From contig JAENRP010000429.1 of assembly GCA_024741835.1 (NCBI GenBank), positions 1 through 32,847 of the forward strand: a stretch of DNA of 32,847 bases, written 5' to 3'. This stretch comes from Diplocarpon mali. Lineage: Eukaryota; Ascomycota; Leotiomycetes; Helotiales; Drepanopezizaceae. This document shows, in pieces, positions 20,061 through 29,829 of this stretch. Position numbers and translations under genes: made by a program. Positions within the stretch are counted from its first letter, which is position 1. Each line of letters begins with the position of its first letter. The notes under the pieces are model-generated. The model saw only the letters and a program-made list of their open reading frames with translations. It was not told where the DNA came from and did no database searches.

Positions 20061-20431
20061 TACTATTTAAAGTAGCTATTATAGCTAATCAAACTTCTTT
20101 GTATCGGAAAGGCTGAAAATCCGATAATCGTACTAATAAGCTGATAATTCAAGCTTTTTAGATCAAAGGTAAAAGAGGCGGAATAGGAGCCGAAATAGGA
20201 AAATCTAAGGTTATTAATAGTAGAGAGTGGCAATCGACAGTTCCAAATAATTAAGTAATTGAAAGGTCGATAATAGAGGAATGATAACCGATAGTTACAA
20301 ATAATTAAATGATTATAGATTTAAAAGGGGTTTTCGAAGGTTTGATCTCTTATCTGCGAATTAAGAGAATCGAAAGGAGAAGTCGTATAAAGACGAAATC
20401 TTAAAGGAATCGTCCCTATATAGATCACTAA
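20061..20431 (-). other. C internal, upstream of gag
   Basis: This is 370 bp between the gag-like relic and the right LTR. One reverse-strand frame is partly open, but no start codon or domain can be fixed. No clear primer-binding site next to 20432 is recognised. Confidence 0.4.
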
Positions 20432-20679
20432 TATAAGAGGGAGCAGGAATAATATAAGAGAATAGGCCTAAGGGAAGACCAAAGACAAGAGGGAGGAAGC
20501 ACTATAAGCAGGCTCTCCGAAGACAAGAACTAGGACAATTCACTAATTGGGGGTAGAATAGGTAGTTAGCATTGCGCGCTATCTCTAAGTATAATAGTAG
20601 TCCTATATATACCCCTTTCTTAGTCCTTATCCAACCATATGACCTATATCACGAGATCCTCCACTTCCAGGTCTCTACA
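20432..20679 (-). repeat. C LTR, right copy
   Basis: This 248-bp LTR is better preserved than the left copy and ends TCTCTACA on the forward strand, so it reads TGTAGAGA at its start on the reverse strand. It is followed by TTAA at 20680-20683. Confidence 0.9.
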
Positions 20680-20801
20680 TTAAGCTAAGACCGCAAGTGG
20701 ATCTTGCTATTTCTAGGAAATCGACTTTTAAGCTAGGACTGGAAGTAGATCTTGCGGTTTTATTAAAAATGACTCTTAAGCCAGGCTTATAATTAGAAAA
20801 C
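20680..20801 (+). repeat. B2 tandem array, part 2
   Basis: The array resumes here after C with the rest of the eighth unit and two further units starting at about 20725 and 20771, restoring the same ten-unit layout as in B1. Confidence 0.85.
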
Positions 20802-22102
20802 GGCAAAACCTTAAACTGCTATTATTAATCCTTTTTAGCTACTGATAATAAAGTATCGACTGATAATAGGCTACTAAAGCTATTAAAAGCTAAAAGCCTA
20901 TTAAAATACTAGCTAATATATAAAAGATTCGCGCATTTAAAGCTAAAGAAATTAAAGGGCTTATATAAGGTCTTAACCTTAAAATAGAAGATCTAAGTAT
21001 TAAAGGATTATTTAATATGCTAAATTTATAAGCTAATAAAACTTTAAAATTGGACGCAAACTAAGCTTAATCTATAGAAAGATTTAATACTAGCGCTAAT
21101 ATCTATTAATACTACTAGACTATTTACAACCTTAATCAAAGGAAATAATTAGTTTTTTTAAATAATAGATAACTCTATTTAATAGATATAAACCATTTGC
21201 GCTAAGACTAAATTTAAGCTTATAGAAAAGCTGGAAATTTGGAAAGTGATAAAGGAACGCCGGACCTAGTTAAAGCTAATAGCTATTAGGTCTAATAATG
21301 CATTAGAGATTAAGGCAAAGCTTAATAAATAAGCAAAATAAAGAGTTTATTATAAACTAACTATAATATATAAAAGTTCCTATTAAAATAGCATCGCTAA
21401 GCGAAGCATTTAATAAGTAGAGACTGATTATTGCACTTTATTATAAAATGCTAACCTACTATTAGAATTCTAAGACCTTGCGGTTAAGGCAGATATATAC
21501 TTATAAAATAGAATAGATAGTAGACTAATAATTAATAGTACCCGAATATCGCTATATAAGGCATATTTCAAATAGAAACTAAGCCTAGACTATATTTATA
21601 TCTTTAAAAGCGTTTACTACTCCTATATTAGCCCGAAGTCTTAGCCTGCGGGTATAAAGAGTAAGAAGCTAATAGACTGAGGTAGAGAGTATATATTTAT
21701 TAGATATATTAAATAGATAATAAAGCAATAGATAGTATACGCACTAGATCTAAGGCGAATAATCATATCCTTAATAGTTAAGTTCGACGAATCTTAAAAT
21801 AGGAAGGAGCTATCTTTAAAGCTTTATATACCTAGAGATTCGCAAGGTATACTACTTAATAGTAATACTATTAAGCCAAATTGATAACCCCTTTCTCTTA
21901 GCTTAAGTATATCAAGTGCACTTACTAATCGACGACCTACTAATCGCCTAAAGGCCGAATAGACTATTCCTATTATCTGCGATCTACTTAAAGTAAGGAA
22001 CAACTTCGATATTATTATCCCTTTAGTTAAAGCACCTATAGTAAAGGATATTCTTAAAATAGGTATAAGTAATAATAAGCCTCTACTATTAGAAAGCGGT
22101 TC
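20802..22102 (+). pseudogene. B2 integrase relic, truncated
   Basis: It is colinear with B1 10598-11902. The pre-integrase block lies near 20920, the core follows, and a Y-YIS-KS-QP block lies near 21610-21640. It ends in the linker at 22102 where the A' LTR starts. A reverse-strand open frame over 21824-22150 crosses this junction and is not a gene. Confidence 0.8.
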
Positions 22103-22299
22103 TATTATGCAGAATGGGCGGAGTCTCCACTTATCCTGGAGACCCTTCACGTGACTCTACTAAGTTATAGACTCTCCCTTTTCTTTTTAAAGTCTCCTTA
22201 CTATATATACACTAGAGAATAATATAATTAATCATCTTCTCTTATATCTGCAAGCCTCTTGAGCGACCTAATAAAGGCCCTCCAGTCGACCGCACTATA
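22103..22299 (+). repeat. A' 5' LTR
   Basis: This 197-bp LTR starts TATTATGCAGAATGGGCGG and ends CGCACTATA. A TATATATA run near 22201-22208 is a candidate promoter. It contains CACTAG at the place where, in A(-), B1 is inserted. Confidence 0.9.
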
Positions 22300-22310
22300 G
22301 TTATAAGCCC
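22300..22310 (+). other. A' primer-binding site
   Basis: GTTATAAGCCC follows the LTR and continues TATAAGC, identical over 18 bases to the site in D (4385-4402). It is a candidate half-tRNA initiator Met primer site. Confidence 0.65.
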
Positions 22311-22511
22311 TATAAGCACTTTAATATGCTTTCTCTTTGCATACAACCGGCTAAAGGGCCCTTTGAGCTCTTAACCGACTTTTCGAATACTTATAATAAC
22401 TTAAAGGACCTTTATTTTCAATTAACAACTCTCTATTTTCTAATCGAACCTTATTTGCAAACTTTATATATATACCTAACCTTTTTCACTAGACTCTATT
22501 TAATATATCTA
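22311..22511 (+). other. A' leader
   Basis: This is the region between primer site and gag. A 64-codon open frame (22326-22520) runs through it but does not resemble gag and has no counterpart frame in A(-), so I leave it unassigned. Confidence 0.4.
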
Positions 22512-23650
22512 ACTCTTTAAGCATCTCTAAGCCTTGCTTTAATACCTTTGCCTTTTAAGTAAAGTAGTTTAGTAAATATATATTCTTCGCTAAGCTTTAT
22601 AATATTACTATTTTTACTAATCTAAGACTCCTATTTAAGTCAATTATAGAAACCGAGCCTTAAGCTCCCTCTATATAAGAGCTTAAGGAATTGGAAACAG
22701 CTAACCTTTGTATAGTATACGCGAGGTTATATAAAAAGTATATAGCGACTCTATCTAAATAGATTTACGCTTGCTTTCCTCTAGGAGATCTATTAAAGGC
22801 TCCTCTTTTATAGGCTTCTTATAAGGATATTAAGGATAAATATAAAATCCTAATAAAGGAGTACTATATGCGTAAAGAAACTTAAAAGACCTAATGCAAA
22901 TACTATAAACTACTCTTAGAATAGGTCTCTAAGACCGTTAATAGAACGCTTTTAGCTTCTGCGATAGCCTAAGTATAAATCCAAGCTAAGAAGCTCTTCT
23001 CTTTAATATCTAATAGAGATACTCCTATAAGTGGAACCATTACTAATAACCTATATACTAATTTAATAAACTAGCAACTCTTACTCTAAGGCCTAGTATC
23101 CATTTTAAAGCGTGATATTACGCCTTTTAATAAGGTTATTCAGTCTTAGATAAGGCTCTAGTATTGCAATATATTACGCTAAGGCAAGACTAGGAGAACT
23201 AATACTTAGCAATAGATCTAGGAGTAGTAGGAGGCGTACCGCTTAATAGAATAATATAATCTTCCTAAGATCAAAGGGAAACTAGGAGTTACTAACTTTT
23301 TAGACTTAGTTGTAATGAAAATTAACTTAAGTTAGGCGACCCGCTTAAAGGAGGAAATAATCACTAATAAGCAAATAGGAACCTTATATAAGTACGACTT
23401 AATGCAGCTAAGCCGTGCCTTAGTAGGTATTGAATCTAATAGAGCGATCGATAATAAAGGGCTAATAGTTTTTACTACTTAAGAGTCTCTCTTAAATGCC
23501 GAAACCCCTTTGTAGGCTTTAGTAAGTAGTTCCCGAAGTCGCTTTATAAGCTCTAAAAGGGAGATCAGGCCCAAGTGCCCTTATAAAGGCTCTAAAAATC
23601 ACTATTAGAAGCCCTAGTACTATTAGAAACTATTATATACTATAGATAGG
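22512..23650 (+). pseudogene. A' gag relic with zinc knuckle
   Basis: The gag frame begins near 22512 and reads ISKPCFNTFAF, followed by KYIFFAKLYNITIF and ELKELETANLCIVYARLYKK, with Trp and Gln codons replaced by TAG/TAA. It ends in a zinc-knuckle-like segment at 23576-23620 (CPYKGSKNHYQKP-type) with only the first Cys and the His intact. In a live element this protein would form the virus-like particle and bind the RNA. No start codon is certain. Confidence 0.7.
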
Positions 23651-23879
23651 CATAAGGAAAATATAAAGGTTCTCCCCTTGCGAGAGGAGGTCCTACGAAT
23701 ATAAAAGGCGTTAAATGCAAAAGACTAGTTCAAGGGTCTCTAAGCATAGCTCAAAGAGAACGATATTATAATAATAGCAATTAATAAATTTAAAGGAAAG
23801 GCTTCAGCCTCTAAGGAGGATGGTTCAAGCGATAAAAGGGAGAACTTATTAATCTTTATAATAATAGATCCCTCTGCCT

Positions 23880-24430
23880 TCGACGCTTTTAAAGAATCGT
23901 TTAATATCTACTACCTCTTTAAGCTAAAATGCTACCTGCTTTCCTTAAGTATGCTTTTTAATAATTGTATAGCCACTTATATTATTAATTTAAAGGATTT
24001 ACTTATCGCAGGCACTTTTAAGCCTTTTAGCGATTTACAGCAATATATTAAAGCAAGTACCTTAAGACTCCTAATTATTAAGAGAGGTAATAGATATATA
24101 GCAGACTCTCTTTTATAGTATAATAGTTCTTTTATAAAGATAATGCTATATAATATTGCTATTATAAAGGAGTTTACTATTAATATTATCTTAAAGAGGC
24201 TCTTTGCAAATAAGGGTTTTTAGTACTCTAAAGTAGACCTTACTTTGCGCTTTAGGAGTATTAAAGATTCTATAAAGCAAGCTTAATTAAAGCGTTATTA
24301 TAATCTCATTTTCTTTAAATATAAGCCTATTAACTATTTAGATCTCCTAAATATACTTTAATATAACTTCTTTACCTTAATAGCGTTTCTTATAGCTAAG
24401 ACGACGCTTTATAATAGGTTTTAGTCTAGT
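23880..24430 (+). pseudogene. A' protease relic
   Basis: The active-site region at 23960-23998 reads NNCIATYIIN, in line with a D-x-(G)-C-A-T-H-I-x-N copia motif after RIP. It is followed by LLIAGTFKPFSDLQQYIKAST, the usual segment after the catalytic loop. The catalytic Asp reads Asn. Confidence 0.68.
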
Positions 24431-25440
24431 TATATACTTACTAAGGTATAGGATAATAACGCATATATATAGCACCTTTGCGCTAGCCACCTAAGCGCAG
24501 AGGCTTTCTAAGCGCTAGTCAAGTGCGCTAGGGGAGTAAAGATCAGGGGAATATAAAGGCTAGAGTACCTTATATGCGTAATAGCGTTTGCTAAGTAAGT
24601 TATTTCTTATACTACCTTTAAGAACTGATCTTTAAAGCCCTTCTTTAAGATCTCCTAGGATCTCTTTAACTTTTTAAATAACTTATATAATAGTTACTTA
24701 TAGGTTCTTTTAATTAAGGATAAGTATAGTAGTATACTTTAGATATTCCTATTAAGATCGAAAGGCAGAGATATAGTTATAAAGGTCCTTTAGGCCTTTA
24801 AAGTATAGGTAAAACGCTAATATAGACTTTCTATTTGTAAAATTAAATAAGATAATAATACTTTAATAATCTTCTTAAAGGAAGACTCTCTTATAAAGTA
24901 CCAAAGATAGGTAAAAGAGGAAGGAATTGATTTAAAGCTTACTCCCGCTTATATATACTAATCTAATAAAGGCGTAAAGCAAGTAAAAAGGGAGTTAATT
25001 AAACGCTCTATTAAAATGAGAATCTACGCTAGGCTTTTAGCAAGCCTTTAGCCAAAGGTTATAAAGGCTGCTATATACCTTTATAATATCTCCTTACTTA
25101 TTAAGAAGAAGATGATCTTATTAAGTAAGGCTCTTTATAATTAGTTTAAGTAGTATTTTCGATTCTATAAGCCGCTGCTTATTAAATAGATAATAGTAAG
25201 CTTAAAGCCCGACTAGAGTTGCGTTTATATATATAGTACTTATATATACCCTTTAATAAAGGAGAGGAAGGCAGGGAGGGACCGCCGAACCTTTAAAATT
25301 GAATTATAAAGGTACTTAAGTTACTTAATTAGATATATTACCTCTAATATTTATAAAATTTAGGTTTCTATACTTTAGTAAGTAATAACAACTTATAATA
25401 TCGAATTCGATAAGTCTCTCTTCTATAGTCTAAAAGCTAA
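24431..25440 (+). pseudogene. A' integrase relic
   Basis: The pre-integrase block near 24475-24610 reads HLCASHLSAEAF-ALVKCARGVKIRGI. The core follows, with IKDKYSSILQIFLLRSK near 24715-24765 and GIDLKLTPAYIY near 24925-24957. KAAIYLYNIS near 25066-25095 is the usual post-core block, and a CVYIYSTYIYPLIK / ITSNIYKI region follows. The TCTAA at 24962-24966 is the intact target that D used in A(-). Several catalytic positions are not readable with certainty. Confidence 0.82.
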
Positions 25441-26550
25441 GCGCGCAAACCCTATATCGCGCTAGGAACTTAAAATAACCTTTCAATTGATTAAAGAGGG
25501 AGAGGGAGCTTAGGACGCTAAGTTCGAAGGTATTTTTAAGGAATTGGAGCTTATCGCAAGGCCGAACGCAATCGCTGCAGAAGAAGCCGCTATATAAGAA
25601 GAGCTTATATTATAGACTAACGCTGCTTTATAGCCTTTAACTAATAATATAAAAGGCCTTAACTTAAATCCAAATTCTTTAAGAGACCCGCTTAAAAACT
25701 CAAGAGTAGAAGCAAGCAAATTAGAAGCCACTTTACTAATCTCTAAGAAGGCAAATAGCGACTAAAGCTTAAGGGTAATGATTCCTTATAAAGGCCTTAC
25801 TAAAGAAGGAACTATAGACAACTCTAAAGGAGTCTTTAGAGACGAGTTCTATAAGGAGATCGGTAGATCTTTAGCTGCTATTCTATATAAGAATAGAAAT
25901 GGCTTAAGGGCTTTAAGATAGAGTCTTCGATTATAAAGGTAAGCCTTAGTGAACTTTAATAAAAGGCTAAAGGTACTACTGCTAAGATCTAAGAGGAGCT
26001 TTAATAATTTTATAAAAAGCGATTTAGTAAAAGGAGTAGGCCCTAATAATATAATACCTTAAGTTATAATACTAGCTTAAAGACTATAGGCTTAAAAGAT
26101 AGAGTTACCTAGACTCTTAAAGGAACCTTTAGTAATAATAAAAATAGAAGAAGAGACTTATAGAGAAAAGTGTAAGGAGGAACTCCCTCTTTTTAAGCAA
26201 AAGAGGATAAGACGCTTAAGCGTTAAGTAATAGGAGACTTTAAAAGTATACACTACTACTTTAAAGCATATACTCTTTTAAAGTAATATTGATTTACCCT
26301 ACTCCTTATATATATAAGAGTTTGTATTAACCTTTTAAGCAAATGAATAGATAAGAGAGGATAAGAAGGACTATTTAATAGTTTATATAGTTATTAAAGC
26401 TATAGTTAATAATTAAGCAAAGGACGGAGCGCAGTCTCTTAACCGCCTATAGTACTAAGGCTTTCTACCGAAGCCTTCGAAAGGATAGCTAGACTTAGAG
26501 AAGCACCCTTTTAATAAACGATTTAAGGAAGGAAGGCACTAGGAGATTAG
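25441..26550 (+). pseudogene. A' linker between integrase and RT
   Basis: This is hydrophilic polyprotein sequence with relatively few stops (for example 25500-25900) and no domain I recognise. The reverse-strand open frame at 25510-25731 matches one at 3500-3751 because both are antisense to this same segment. Confidence 0.6.
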
Positions 26551-27480
26551 GAATTTAAAATCTTAAAGTTATTAGAGAATTATGCGAAGGGATTACTTAA
26601 AGCCTTTACTAATACTATTAAAATGGGTTTTTACCTATAAGGTTAATAGCTCTAGCAAGCTTCTAAAGTATTGATTATAGCTAATTATGCAAAGGGATCT
26701 TTAAGATAAAGCTTTAACTTTCTCAACTTATATAGCTATACTTATAGCAAGGTCTTTTAAGGTATTAATAGCACTTACCGCGTACTTTAATATAGAAGTA
26801 AAGTAGTTTAATATTATTAACGCGTTTATTAATACTCTTAAAGACCTAAGGAGTGCTTTAATCATATGCTTTCTATTAAATGGCTTTAAGCGCCCTAGTA
26901 TAATAGTAGAACTGGACCGCGCGCTCTATAGGCTAAAAGACTCTCTAGCGCTATAGTATAGGAACTTTATAAGAACGCTTAAGGGCCTTTAACTTAAGCT
27001 ACTAGGCAAAGAGCCTTATATTTTTATAATAAAGGATTGTATAGTCTTTATAGTATTTTATATTAATAATATTCAAGTGTTATATAAGGCCTTTAATTTA
27101 GATTAAGCGACTCGTCTAATTAAAGACCTAAAGAGGGCATATAAGCTTACTATTATAAGAAATATCTCCTAGTTCTTTAAAGTAAGGATTATTTAAGATA
27201 AGAAAGTAAAGAGGATCTCCTTAGTTTATAATACCTATATTAAGAAGATCGCTTAAAAGTTCGGAGCTAATATAAGGAAAGTGCTTAATACTCTACTACT
27301 AAAGAAGGAGTTTATTAAGAACTTAGGGCAAGCTTCTTTAGAAAAGGTAAAGGAGTATTAAGAGAAAATAAGCTCTATTCTTTATATAGCAATTATAATA
27401 CGCCTAAATATTGCATTTGCAGCCTCCTAACTATCTTTCTTTTTAATTAATCCAAGCTTTAAGTACCTTTTAGCTGCGGA
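26551..27480 (+). pseudogene. A' reverse transcriptase relic
   Basis: RT opens near 26620 with KWVFTYKV, then ARSFKVLIALTAYFNIEVK and FNIINAFINTLKD (26750-26850), the copia block that precedes the catalytic region. LDRALYRLKDSLAL lies near 26912-26960. The YVDD box reads YINN at 27059-27070. A LNIAFAAS block near 27400-27425 (copia RPDIAFA) marks the C-terminal part. It is inactive: both box Asp residues are Asn and stops are frequent. Confidence 0.9.
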
Positions 27481-28019
27481 TTAGACACTTTAATACCTAT
27501 ATAATATGCGCTTCTTAGGAATTGCCTATAGCTTTAAGGCTAAGGAATATTAATTAGTCGCATCTTTAGATACTTCTTTTAAAGATGATTAAAAGACCTA
27601 TAGATCCTTTTAAAGATATGTCTTTTTATTATTTAAAGGATTGATTATTTAGAAAGCGAATCGCCAAGCGACTATTACGCTCTCTTCTACTAAAGTAGAA
27701 CTCTATAGTATAGTTTCTACTATAAAGGAGGTAATAGCTATAAAATGCCTCTTTAAAGAGATTCGCATAGACTCCCTCTTTAAATAAAATATATATTGCG
27801 ATAATTAATAGACAATTCGGCTAATTATTATAAAGAATAAGAAGATTAAGACAAGCCTTTAATATATCGAAATTAGTAATATAGATCTATTAAGATTATT
27901 AAAAAGGAAGCTTTTAAATAATCTACCTCTCTACTAAGGAGATATACGTAAATAGGCTTATTAAAAACCTAGACCGCTAGAAGTTTAAAAGCTTTATTTA
28001 TTTATTAAACCTCTAAAGC
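27481..28019 (+). pseudogene. A' RNase H relic
   Basis: SLDTSFKDD near 27560-27592 and VFLLFKGLII near 27620-27650 match the fungal copia RNase H start. ANRQATITLSSTKVELYSI follows at about 27655-27712, then YCDN near 27797-27808, and it ends with a KPRPLEVQKLYLFIKPL block near 27965-28015. Stops are frequent. Confidence 0.88.
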
Positions 28020-28310
28020 TTTTAAATAATTATTTAATAACTCGCACTTGCTAGCAAGTAGTCACTTATTATTAAAAGACTTATACTTATAAGCTCTTAC
28101 TCTTTTATAATTACATTTATTTATTTTCTTTTATAAAGCGTACTATAAAAGCTTCTCTTTTTTTAAAAATATAGAATAGGTAATATTCTTAAGCTGCTAT
28201 TATAAGGCGCGACCCTCTTTTAGATTCTTTTAGCTAGGGCTAGGAGCTAAGATGCTATAGCTAAGAGCTTTATATAGATCTCCTCTTAAGAGAGGCCTAC
28301 TAGCACTCCC

Positions 28311-28620
28311 TTGGCTAAAGGCCTACTAGCAAATATACTAGCAATAGCAGGGGCGAAGGCAGGAGGTATAGCAAGGGCGATAGGAGTAAGGGCGGTAAGG
28401 GCGGCGGCAAGGATAGGCGCGGCGATAGCAAAGGCTAAGGAGATAAATAGAGAGACTATAGCAGCGGCTGCAATAGTAGAGGTAGAAGGGACAGGAGTGG
28501 CAGCGGCGACAATAAGGGCAAATAGGTCTAAGCTAAAAGGGCTAGGAGTAAATAGAAATAGTACGCTAAAAGCAGGAGAGGCAGCGATACTACTACTTGC
28601 AAAAGTAGCAGGCCCTTTTA
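28311..28620 (+). repeat. GC-rich triplet tract in A'
   Basis: It is rich in GCA, CAG, GGC and AGG triplets. The frame at 28321 reads Gln/Arg-rich peptide with TAG and TAA as the only stops, no TGA, and ends in YYYLQK-QALL in both A copies. The frame at 28311-28634 is open for 107 codons but alanine-rich, as any GCA repeat would give. Coding or not cannot be settled here. Confidence 0.5.
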
Positions 28621-29191
28621 ATATTAGGGTTTAATCGCTTCTATCTTTTAAAATTAGCTTAGAACTTAATAAGACTTAATAAGATATACTATAGAAGCTT
28701 TAAAGCGCACCCTTTATTATATTTAATAGTAGCGCTACTTCCTCTTTAAAAGCACCGCGGGCGTAGGCTAATATAATAGCCTTTTAAAAGGCAAGGAGAG
28801 GTCCGCTAGCCTACTAATAGCTATTGCTTAATACTATATAATAAATGCAACGTATACTAAAGGTATTATTAAAGCACTAATAATCGAAATTACTAATACT
28901 CTTATATATAATATAACGCATGCACGTATTATCGCGCTTTATTATAGGCTTAGGCATATAGCGCGTAGCAGGGGCAGGGCTCTTAGGTAGTAGCAGTAGC
29001 AGCAGGGGCAGCAGCAGCGGCAGGGACAGCAGCGGCAGCTTATTACTTAGCAGGCGCTAGGAGGACTAGGATAGGGTTCTTGCTCTTATAGGAGCGCTAG
29101 CAACTTAGCGCAAAGTTAGTGCGATATAGGGTATAGGGACTCTAAGGGTCTTACTTTATAAGAGCGGCTAGGGCTATAATAAGCAGGAGTT

Positions 29192-29245
29192 CCTTTTATA
29201 TTTAAAAATTATTAATATAAAAATAATATTTTTAAATAATAAAGG
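29192..29245. other. AT-rich hairpin
   Basis: CCTTTTATATTTAAAAAT (29192-29209) faces ATTTTTAAATAATAAAGG (29228-29245): arms of 18 bases with 15 pairs and an 18-base loop. It is present only in A'. It could be a small inserted palindrome or an RNA 3' structure. Confidence 0.55.
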
Positions 29246-29503
29246 AAGGTTATTTTTAAAAGAAGGGAAGGAGAACCTTTGCGATAGAAATACTTTATAG
29301 GAAGCTTAATAGAGCATTAGTATAGAATTGCAAAGATTCTTAAGCGCACTTATTACTTATAGCGACCCTTCTTATTCTAAAAGGAACGACCTCTAAAGGG
29401 GCGGCATATAAGATAGAGCCTCTTTTCCTTATAATTGCTATTCTTTCCTTTATTTTATTTATATAGCTAAGCGATTTTAAAAGCATTACCTAACTAAGGG
29501 GTA

Positions 29504-29700
29504 TATTATATAAAATAGGCGGAGTCTCTACTTATTCTAAAGACCCTTTATATAACTCTACTAAGTTATAGACTCTCCCTTTTCTTTCCGAAGTCTCCTT
29601 ACTATATATATACTAGATAATAATACAATCAATTATCTTTATCTATATTAGCGAGCCTCCTAAGCGACCTAATAAAGGCCCTCCAGCCGACCGTACCATA
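29504..29700 (+). repeat. A' 3' LTR (or LTR of a second A element)
   Basis: This 197-bp LTR begins TATTATATAAAATAGGCGG and ends CGTACCATA. It aligns with the 5' LTR without length change but includes several transversions in its second half, more than between B1's LTRs. Confidence 0.85.
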
Positions 29701-29829
29701 GCTGATTTTAAAAGAAATTGTAGAATCTGTAAGTTAAGGCATTTCCTGACTATAGCCTTTAGTAGGACGAAAACGTTATATAAGGACCTCTTACATTAAA
29801 AGAATTAACCTTAAGATAACGATACTAGC

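Larger units (their letters stand above)
17715..20679 (-). mobile_element. Element C: LTR element with gag only
   Basis: It is bounded by two 248-bp LTRs (17715-17962 and 20432-20679) and inserted in the B2 array, with TTAA on both sides. The internal region (about 2.47 kb as assembled, with an N gap) encodes on the reverse strand a gag-like relic and no visible protease, RT or integrase, so I infer reverse orientation and a non-autonomous element. The gap could hide sequence, so absence of pol is not proven. Several copies of the short palindrome found in the B elements are scattered through it. Confidence 0.85.
15235..22102 (+). mobile_element. Copia element B2, 3'-truncated, interrupted by C
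   Basis: This is a second B-family element on the forward strand. It has a 5' LTR (15235-15429), primer site, leader repeats, gag, protease, tandem array and integrase, colinear with B1 positions 8001 to about 11902. It is interrupted inside the array by element C and ends abruptly at 22102 where the A' LTR begins. RT, RNase H and 3' LTR are not in the window. The five bases before it are AGCTC (15230-15234); the partner duplication cannot be seen. Confidence 0.9.
28020..29503 (+). other. A' 3' region after RNase H
   Basis: About 1.5 kb without a recognisable domain lies between RNase H and the 3' LTR. It contains GC-rich triplet tracts (28311-28620 and 28975-29060) and an AT-rich hairpin (29192-29245). 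Beyond about 29135 it has no counterpart in A(-). Immediately before the LTR, CTAAGGGGTA (about 29494-29503) is a probable polypurine tract and equals the one in D. Confidence 0.6.
22103..29700 (+). mobile_element. Copia element A', two LTRs
   Basis: This is a 7598-bp forward-strand Ty1/copia element: LTRs 22103-22299 and 29504-29700 (197 bp each), primer site, gag with zinc knuckle, protease, integrase, RT, RNase H, then an unusual 1.5-kb 3' region with GC-rich tracts. It is interrupted by no insertion and serves as the empty-site reference for D and B1. Its flanks do not match: GGTTC (22098-22102) on the left, GCTGA (29701-29705) on the right. B2 is on one side and gypsy element E on the other, so the element is probably a recombinant. 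Confidence 0.9.

Noticed and set aside
28311..28634. Open frame of 107 codons in A', alanine-rich
   Set aside because: It comes from GCA repeats. A(-) does not keep this frame as the longest, and no domain is visible. I report the tract as a repeat and note the Gln/Arg frame as a question.
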